From: Chloroflexi bacterium RBG_16_60_22
Lineage (GTDB): Bacteria; Chloroflexota; Dehalococcoidia; Dehalococcoidales; RBG-16-60-22
NCBI GenBank assembly: GCA_001796935.1
Contig: MGNX01000030.1
Location: 1 to 11,815, forward strand
Direction of reading: 5' to 3'
Length of the DNA: 11,815 nt
The stretch's first letter is position 1. Every line of letters starts with the position of its first letter. Shown here piece after piece: positions 6,380 through 11,815 of the stretch. Made by a program: the position numbers and the translations under genes. The notes beneath the pieces were generated by a model that did not search any database, was not told the DNA's origin, and saw only the letters and a program-made list of their open reading frames with translations.

Positions 6380-9300
6380 ATGAATATCTATGCGCTATTT
6401 CCGCTGGTGGCGATAGTAGCTTATATACCGCTGCTGCTCACCGTCGCCGGCAGTCGGCCCTGGCACCGGCGGCATACCCTCTTTATCCTTTTTCTCATCC
6501 CCGCCATGATGTGGAGCCTGGCCGACTACCTCTGGCGCAGCAACATTTACCCGGAGCAATCCCTGGTCCTGGGCCGGCTTACCGTTATCTTCTTCGCCAC
6601 GATGGCCGTGCAGTTTTACTGCTTCGCTTCTTCCTTCTACGCTCCGGGGCAGAGACGCTGGCTACCCTTCGCCTATATATCGTTGGCTGCGGTCATCATC
6701 TTGCTGGAAATGGGCTTTATTCTAAGAGGCGTCGAATCCGAAGGCGAGAAGCTCTTCCCCGTATACGGCCCGGGCATATTCCTCATGGCAGGGTTCCTCC
6801 TGATGTTGCTGTTCCGTACCGTGTATATTTTCTGGAAAAGGCTGAAGACCCTGGATAATCCCGTCATTTACAACCAGATTGTCTCCCTCCTGTTCGGCCT
6901 GGGTAGCCTGACCGTATTCACCTTCCTGGCCCTCGTCCCCTTCGGCCGGGAGTACCCTATCAGTCACTTCGGCAACATCATCAATGCTTTCATTCTCAGC
7001 TATGCCGTTATCCGGCACCGGCTGGTCGATATCCGGCTCGTCCTGCGTCAGGGCACCGCCTGGCTGGGCCTGACGATTATCGGGACCGTCAGCTTCTGGC
7101 TCATCCTCATCATCCTTCACAGCCTGTTCGGGTTTGAGCTGGACCTGGCCGCCTCGTTCGTCGCCACCATCGTCGGCGTTATCGTGGCCATTTTCGTCTA
7201 CCGGGTGCGGGGCTACTTCTTCGAGCTGATGACCCGGGCCTTCCAGGGCCCGACCTACGAAGCCCGCCAGAAGCTTTCCGAGTTCGCCAATAAGATACAT
7301 AACGTTTTCAGCCTCAAGGAGCAGGGCGGCGAGCTGCTGACCCTGCTCACCCAGGCCATCGGCATCAAGAAAGCCGGCCTGCTTTTTCCCGAGACAGGTA
7401 GTGAGGACTTCCGGATACAGTTCATCGAGCCGCGGGAACGGGATAGCGGCTTGTCCGGCCTGAGGTTGAGTGAGAATAACCCGGTCGTCAGGTACCTGGA
7501 GAGGGAGCAGAAGCCGCTCTCGCGTGATAACATGTCCATCATGCCGTCTTTCCTCGGCCTGTGGCTCCAGGAAAAGGAAGAAATAGAGTCGAAAGAGATA
7601 GAGCTCTTCGTACCGTTAATCAGCCGTGACCGCCTGATAGCTATCCTGGTACTGGGCAAGAAGCATTCCGGCCGGTACCGGCTCGATGAATTCAACCTCC
7701 TGGAGGACGTAACCGGCCGGGTGGCGGTGAGCATGGAGAAGGAATACCTCCGCGAGCAGCTCCGGGAGCGCGAGGAAGAGCTCTCCATCATCAACAGTTC
7801 CAGCGCTATCCTGACTTCCAGCCTGGATATCCAGGAGATATTCGGCAGCTTCATCGATGAGCTGAAGAAGGTGATTGCCACCGACTGGGCGTCCATCGTC
7901 CTCATCCAGGACGATGCGTTATGGTGCATCGCTTTATCCTCCAAGGTAGGCTCGAGCTACGCGGTAGGCGACCGGATACCCATGGAGGGGACCGGCACGG
8001 GGTGGGTGGTCACCCACCGGAAGTCGCTCATCGAACCGGACCTTGCCAAAGAAAGGAAGTTCAGTACCGGGGAGAACTTCTACCGGGCGGGGTTGCGCAC
8101 CCTGGTCTATCTGCCCCTGGTGGCTAAGGGCAACGTTATCGGCGCCTTTATCGTGGCCAGCCAAAAGCCCAGCGCCTTCAACCAGCGGCAGGTAAAGCTG
8201 CTGGAGCAGCTGGCCGCTCAGATAGCCATGCCGCTGGAGAACGCCCAGCTCTATGCCAAGGCCGAGAAGAAGGCCCGCATCGATGAGCTTACCGGACTGC
8301 TCAACCGGCGCTCCCTGGACGAGATGATTGACAACGAGATAAGCCGTCACTCACGCTACGGCGGTGTCTTTTCGCTGGCTATTCTGGACCTCGATTCTTT
8401 TAAAGCCTTCAATGATAGTTACGGCCATCTCTCCGGCGACCGCCTGCTGAAGGACGTCGGCCACATCATCAAGGGCGCTGTCAGGACGGCCGACCACGCT
8501 TTCCGCTACGGCGGCGACGAGTTCGCCATCCTGCTGCCGCAGACGAACATCGATGCCGCGCTCCAGGTAACCGAGCGCGTACGCCAGAAAATAGCGGAGG
8601 AGCCGGACACCGGCAAGGTCCCGATTTCCGCCAGCATCGGCGTGGCAAGCTGGCCGGACGACGGCATCAGCCATACGGATATCATCGCGGCGGCGGACAT
8701 GACGCTCTACCGCGCCAAGCGCGCCGGCGGCAACCAGAGCTACTGCGCTTCCGGCACGCTGGCGCCGCTGTTCAACGAGTCGGATGCGGCTGGCGAGCAC
8801 AACATCGACGACAGTATTTTAAGCGTAATCTACGCCCTCTCGGATACGGTCGATTCCCGTAGCGACTACACGCACAGCCACTCCAAGAAGGTCACCGAAT
8901 ACGCCATGGCTTTAGCCAAGGCGCTCAAGCTGGAACCGGCCAGGATAACCAAGGTGGAGGCCTGCGCCCTGCTGCATGACATTGGCAAGGTGGGCCTCAG
9001 CGATGATATCCTGAACAAGCCGGGCGATTTGACCGCCGAAGAGTGGGAGAAAGTCAGGTCCCATCCGGAGATGGGCTCGGCGCTGGCCCGCCGCGTGCCG
9101 CAGCTGGCCCACTGCGCCGACGGCATCCTGCACCACCACGAGTGGTACGACGGCAGCGGCTATCCCAACGGGCTCAAGGGCGGGAAAATACCCCTGGAGG
9201 CGCGCATCCTGGCCATAGCCGATTCCTTTGCCGCCATGACCTCGGAGAGGTCTTACTCGGATACGCTAACCCACGCTCAGGCGCTTCAGCAGTTGAAACA

Positions 9301-9397
9301 ATGTGCCGGCACCCAGTTCGACCCCGAGCTTGTCGAGAGGTTTATAGCCATTTACGAGGGCAGCCTGACCGGCACCAGAAAAAAGGCGAGGAGGTAG
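6380..9397 (+). CDS. Membrane sensor with 7TM-type N-terminus, two GAF-like, GGDEF and HD-GYP domains
   Basis: This 1005-aa protein is a predicted bifunctional c-di-GMP enzyme. Residues 1-285 hold about nine membrane segments (near 4-22, 33-52, 63-86, 94-114, 129-151, 165-187, 193-212, 226-250, 254-275), resembling the 7TM sensor region of some histidine kinases, but no kinase follows. Two GAF-like domains (about 295-455 and 480-635) are joined by a coiled coil rich in Glu and Arg. The GGDEF domain (about 637-795) has an intact RYGGDEF active site (711-715) and an RTAD inhibitory site (702-705) exactly five residues before it, so product feedback is expected. The HD-GYP domain (about 815-995) keeps HD (866-867) in LLHDIGK, HHHE (918-921), DGSGYP (924-929) and ADSFAAMTSER, so hydrolysis of c-di-GMP is also expected. 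A response regulator follows 45 nt downstream, probably in the same operon. The signal is unknown. Confidence 0.9.
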   Translation: MNIYALFPLVAIVAYIPLLLTVAGSRPWHRRHTLFILFLIPAMMWSLADYLWRSNIYPEQSLVLGRLTVIFFATMAVQFYCFASSFYAPGQRRWLPFAYISLAAVIILLEMGFILRGVESEGEKLFPVYGPGIFLMAGFLLMLLFRTVYIFWKRLKTLDNPVIYNQIVSLLFGLGSLTVFTFLALVPFGREYPISHFGNIINAFILSYAVIRHRLVDIRLVLRQGTAWLGLTIIGTVSFWLILIILHSLFGFELDLAASFVATIVGVIVAIFVYRVRGYFFELMTRAFQGPTYEARQKLSEFANKIHNVFSLKEQGGELLTLLTQAIGIKKAGLLFPETGSEDFRIQFIEPRERDSGLSGLRLSENNPVVRYLEREQKPLSRDNMSIMPSFLGLWLQEKEEIESKEIELFVPLISRDRLIAILVLGKKHSGRYRLDEFNLLEDVTGRVAVSMEKEYLREQLREREEELSIINSSSAILTSSLDIQEIFGSFIDELKKVIATDWASIVLIQDDALWCIALSSKVGSSYAVGDRIPMEGTGTGWVVTHRKSLIEPDLAKERKFSTGENFYRAGLRTLVYLPLVAKGNVIGAFIVASQKPSAFNQRQVKLLEQLAAQIAMPLENAQLYAKAEKKARIDELTGLLNRRSLDEMIDNEISRHSRYGGVFSLAILDLDSFKAFNDSYGHLSGDRLLKDVGHIIKGAVRTADHAFRYGGDEFAILLPQTNIDAALQVTERVRQKIAEEPDTGKVPISASIGVASWPDDGISHTDIIAAADMTLYRAKRAGGNQSYCASGTLAPLFNESDAAGEHNIDDSILSVIYALSDTVDSRSDYTHSHSKKVTEYAMALAKALKLEPARITKVEACALLHDIGKVGLSDDILNKPGDLTAEEWEKVRSHPEMGSALARRVPQLAHCADGILHHHEWYDGSGYPNGLKGGKIPLEARILAIADSFAAMTSERSYSDTLTHAQALQQLKQCAGTQFDPELVERFIAIYEGSLTGTRKKARR

Positions 9398-9442
9398 TAC
9401 GGTCCGGGAAGTATTAAATCGGCCCGGAGCGGAGAAAGAGCC

Positions 9443-10129
9443 ATGAATAACCACAACAGCAAGATACAGGTGTTTATCGTCAGCCAGCAATCGCTCTTTC
9501 AACAGGCGGTGGAGCATACGTTCTCCGATACCGATGACATCCTTATCCTGGGTGCCACCGGCATCAACGACGATGTACTCAAGGCTATCGATAACCTGCC
9601 GCCGGATGTCGCCCTGCTGGACCTTGACGGTCCTTCGGAGAGCGGCCTGGAGCTGGCGCGCAAGATAAAAGCACGCTCGCCCAACATCGGGGTGATTATC
9701 CTTACCTCCAATCCCGATGACAACCAGCTCTTCCTGGCGCTCAAGGCACAGGCCGTGGCCTACCTGAGCAAGGAGGTCACCGCTGCCCAGCTCATCGAGA
9801 CGGTGCGGCGCGTCTCCCGGGGCGAGCACCCCATCAACGAAGCCCTGACCAGTCGACCCCGCGTTGCCGAGCATGTCCTGCAGCAGTTCCAGGAGCTTTC
9901 CTCCCGGAGCGAGGCCGAGGCCTTCATCTCGCCGCTGACCCCCCGCGAGATAGAGATTCTCCAGTACATCGCCCAGGGTTTCCTCAACAAACAGATTGCC
10001 GCCGAGCTGGGCATCAGCGAGCAGACCATCAAGAACCACGTTACCTCCATCCTGCGCAAGCTGAACGCCAACGCCCGCACCGAGGCCGTCGTGGTGGCCA
10101 TCAAGCAGGGACTGATAAAGATAACCTGA
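9443..10129 (+). CDS. NarL/FixJ-type response regulator with degenerate receiver
   Basis: This 228-aa transcription factor has a receiver domain (about 7-125), a linker, and a LuxR-type HTH (165-224: LTPREIEILQYIAQG, recognition helix SEQTIKNHVTSIL). The receiver keeps the phospho-acceptor Asp (D60 in ALLDLDGP), the switch Thr (T88 in ILTSN) and the Lys (K110 in AYLSKEV). The usual acidic pair that binds magnesium is replaced by Ser-Gln (S14-Q15 in FIVSQQSLF), so phosphorylation may be weak or lost. A Shine-Dalgarno GGAGAAAG begins 12 nt before the ATG. It lies 45 nt after the c-di-GMP gene and is probably co-transcribed. No histidine kinase is next to it; input could be another ligand, a remote kinase, or the membrane protein itself (inference). 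Confidence 0.9.
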   Translation: MNNHNSKIQVFIVSQQSLFQQAVEHTFSDTDDILILGATGINDDVLKAIDNLPPDVALLDLDGPSESGLELARKIKARSPNIGVIILTSNPDDNQLFLALKAQAVAYLSKEVTAAQLIETVRRVSRGEHPINEALTSRPRVAEHVLQQFQELSSRSEAEAFISPLTPREIEILQYIAQGFLNKQIAAELGISEQTIKNHVTSILRKLNANARTEAVVVAIKQGLIKIT

Positions 10130-10155
10130 TATTAAAGGGCTACAGCCGGATTATA

Positions 10156-10189
10156 AAGGGGGGAGCCGTCTTAGCGCGGTTCCCCCCTT
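10156..10189 (+). terminator. GC-rich hairpin after the response regulator
   Basis: A 13-bp stem (10156-10168 with 10177-10189, one G-U pair) with an 8-nt loop begins 26 nt after the response regulator stop. It is followed by AAATATTTC rather than a T run, so termination may be partial or the hairpin may protect the 3' end. Confidence 0.65.
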
Positions 10190-10205
10190 AAATATTTCAT
10201 GGTCG

Positions 10206-10312
10206 TGCCCCAAATGTCATTCTGAGGAACGAAGTGACGAAAGAATCCCCACCGCCCCTAGACCCTTCGCTACGCTCAGGGTGACACGGATAAAATACTT
10301 TTAGGGCAAAGC
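10206..10312 (+). repeat. Dispersed nested inverted-repeat element, copy 2
   Basis: The core is 10216-10285, with arms GTCATTCTGAG and CTCAGGGTGAC identical to those of copy 1 (1593-1661) and in the same orientation. Similarity continues downstream through TACTTTTAGGGC to about 10312. The differences cluster in the loop (10248-10256), including one extra base. The outer arm pair is degenerate on the left side. GGGCAAAGC at the right end is followed by a run of seven T (10313-10319), which could let the element act as a terminator before uvrC. Confidence 0.8.
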
Positions 10313-10372
10313 TTTTTTTCATCGGTGGACTGGCAGCGAGAAGACTGGTGATAGTACGATATTTGCCGCCTG

Positions 10373-10381
10373 TGCTAGAAT
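10373..10381 (+). promoter_or_regulatory. Possible extended -10 promoter of uvrC
   Basis: TGCTAGAAT holds a TGn extension and TAGAAT (5 of 6 matches to TATAAT). No good -35 lies 16-18 nt upstream, which is tolerated for extended -10 promoters. The start would be near 10388, giving a leader of about 21 nt with the ribosome binding site. Confidence 0.45.
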
Positions 10382-10408
10382 TATCATGGGTATTTCAAAG
10401 GAGAGAGA

Positions 10409-11815
10409 TTGACCAGCCTACTGATAGCCGAACAGCTTGACCGCCTGCCGCACCGTCCCGGCGTTTACCTGATGAGGGACGCCGGGGGGACGATTCTTTA
10501 CGTGGGCAAAGCCGTCAACCTTTACAACCGGGTCAGGTCGTACTTCAAAGCCACCGATAAGCTCACGCCCAAGCTGCAGCGCATGGTCTCCCAGGTAGCC
10601 GATATCGATTTTTACATCGCCAGCTCGGAAGAGGAAGCCCTCATCATGGAGCTGAACTTCATCAAGCAGTACCACCCCCGCTACAACGTCCACCTCAAGG
10701 ACGACAAGACCTTCCCGTACCTGAAGGTCGATATCAGGGAAACGTGGCCCCGGCTCTACGTTACCCGGCGCTTCGAACAGGACGGCGGCCGCTACTTCGG
10801 GCCCTTTTCCAGCGCCAGGTCCGTCAAGCAGACGCTCCACTTTCTCCAGAATATTTTCCCCCTGCGCCTCTGCTCCAGGACCATCACCGGCAAGGCCCGC
10901 CGGCCCTGCCTGGAGTACCACCTGGGGCACTGCCTGGCCCCCTGCTCCGGCGAGGTGAGCCGCGCCGAATACGCCCAGGTCATCAAAGAGGTCATTCTCT
11001 TCCTGGAAGGCAAGCGGGACCGGGTGGTGCGCGAGCTGAAGGAGAGGATGGCCCGGGCCTCCGAGGCCACCGACTACGAGAAGGCGGCCCTGTTGAGAGA
11101 CCAGATTCAGGCGATACACGAGGTCATCGAGGGGGAGAAGATTGCCGCCACCATCCGCGGGGAGCAGGACGTCATCGCCTTTGTCCAGGACCGTGACCAG
11201 GCCTACGTCCAGGTGCTTTTCGTGCGGCGTAACAGGCTGACCGGCCGGGAAAGCTTCCTTCTCCAGGGGACGCGCCACGAGGAGCCGGTCCAGGTTATGA
11301 CCAGCTTCATAAAACAGTATTACTCTTCCTGCCCTCAGATACCGCCCCGCCTGCTGTTGCAGTACCCGGTAGAGGAAAAGCCGGTTATCGGTCAGTGGCT
11401 CCTGGGCAAGCGGGGCGCCCGGGTCGAGATTGAGGTGCCGCGACGCGGTACCAAGAAACAGCTGGTGGACATCGCCGCCGAAAATGCCCGCCAGGGCCTG
11501 GAGCAGCTTAAAATAAAGGAGCTGGCCCGGCCGCAATCGCTGGACGACGCCCTGGCTGAGATTGAACGGGAGCTGAAGCTGCCGGGCCCGCCACAGCGCA
11601 TCGAGGCTTATGATATCTCCAATATCCAGGGCACTTCGGCGGTGGGCAGTATGGTGGTCTTCGAGAAGGGCAGGCCTAAACCGGCCCACTACCGGCGCTT
11701 TAAAATCAGGACGGTGGCCGGCGCCAATGACTGCGCCATGCTGCGGGAGGTTCTCCAGCGGCGCTTCAAGCACGCTGCCGGCGGCGTGAAATCAACGTCA
11801 GAAGCCTGGGCCGTC
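10409..11815 (+). CDS. uvrC: Excinuclease ABC subunit C, N-terminal 469 residues (3' end outside window)
   Basis: UvrC makes both incisions in nucleotide excision repair with UvrAB. The frame is open to the window edge. Domains: GIY-YIG nuclease (about 10-95) with GVYLM (18-22) and LYVGKAVNL (Y31, K34); the conserved linker RRPCLEYHLGHCLAPCSG; a UVR motif (about 208-243, DYEKAALLRDQI) for UvrB contact; and the start of the RNase H-like nuclease with YDISNIQGTSAVGSMVVF (catalytic D402). About 130-150 residues, including the rest of that domain and the helix-hairpin-helix pair, lie beyond the window. The start is TTG at 10409: AAGGAG (10398-10403) sits 5 nt before it and the N-terminus then aligns with the family; there is no in-frame ATG in a suitable place upstream. 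It is a separate unit from the regulator upstream, with a repeat element and a possible promoter between. Confidence 0.94.
   Translation, partial: MTSLLIAEQLDRLPHRPGVYLMRDAGGTILYVGKAVNLYNRVRSYFKATDKLTPKLQRMVSQVADIDFYIASSEEEALIMELNFIKQYHPRYNVHLKDDKTFPYLKVDIRETWPRLYVTRRFEQDGGRYFGPFSSARSVKQTLHFLQNIFPLRLCSRTITGKARRPCLEYHLGHCLAPCSGEVSRAEYAQVIKEVILFLEGKRDRVVRELKERMARASEATDYEKAALLRDQIQAIHEVIEGEKIAATIRGEQDVIAFVQDRDQAYVQVLFVRRNRLTGRESFLLQGTRHEEPVQVMTSFIKQYYSSCPQIPPRLLLQYPVEEKPVIGQWLLGKRGARVEIEVPRRGTKKQLVDIAAENARQGLEQLKIKELARPQSLDDALAEIERELKLPGPPQRIEAYDISNIQGTSAVGSMVVFEKGRPKPAHYRRFKIRTVAGANDCAMLREVLQRRFKHAAGGVKSTSEAWAV

Noticed and set aside
10386..10412. An 8-codon reading frame (ATG at 10386) whose TGA overlaps the TTG start of uvrC
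   Set aside because: The overlap looks like translational coupling, but the likely -10 ends at 10381, so the transcript would start after this ATG. It has no ribosome binding site of its own; probably chance.
10418..11773. A 451-codon open frame on the minus strand
   Set aside because: It lies entirely opposite uvrC, whose protein motifs are clear. Long antisense frames are common in GC-rich genes with biased third codon positions. The translation shows no recognisable domain.
1..11815. CRISPR arrays, tRNA or rRNA genes, insertion sequence or prophage genes
   Set aside because: No regularly spaced direct repeats, no cloverleaf or rRNA-like segments, and no transposase, integrase or phage protein motifs were seen on either strand.

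Overview
The window looks like a GC-rich bacterial chromosome segment, most likely from an uncultured Chloroflexota (Dehalococcoidia-like) bacterium. That placement is inference from gene content and protein style: a bacterial GH3-family protein, a small archaeal-style winged-helix protein, a 7TM/GAF/GGDEF/HD-GYP sensor, and Gram-positive-like promoters. No marker such as rRNA is present to prove it. Apart from the two end-truncated genes, all genes are intact.

Left part (1-3432): a type IV pilus block. It contains the 3' end of a PilN-like assembly gene, pilT (retraction ATPase), a 381-bp gene-free stretch with a dispersed palindromic repeat, then a major-pilin-type gene (pilA-like) on the minus strand with its own ribosome binding site and terminator. 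Divergent from the pilin is the prepilin peptidase gene (pilD) that would process it. Middle part (3480-6258): two small putative DNA-binding proteins (winged helix; ribbon-helix-helix), a strong tetraloop terminator between them, and a GH3-type adenylate-forming enzyme preceded by a perfect 16-bp palindrome and a hairpin-rich leader. Right part (6342-11815): a 1005-aa membrane protein carrying both c-di-GMP synthesis (GGDEF) and degradation (HD-GYP) domains. It is followed by a NarL/FixJ-type response regulator whose receiver has lost its acidic pocket, a second copy of the dispersed repeat, and a 5' portion of uvrC.

The parts could be linked, because c-di-GMP often controls type IV pili, but nothing in the sequence proves it. 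I found no unmistakable new multi-gene system. The signals most worth following are these: (i) three genes (pilD, the winged-helix gene, the c-di-GMP gene) have a near-consensus -35/-10 with exact 17-nt spacing whose -10 ends only 8-9 nt before the ATG, which predicts leaderless mRNAs, while their neighbours use clear Shine-Dalgarno sites; (ii) a degenerate receiver follows a c-di-GMP enzyme rather than a histidine kinase; (iii) the GH3 gene has an operator-like palindrome overlapping a possible -10; (iv) a two-copy nested inverted repeat sits downstream of two different transcription units.
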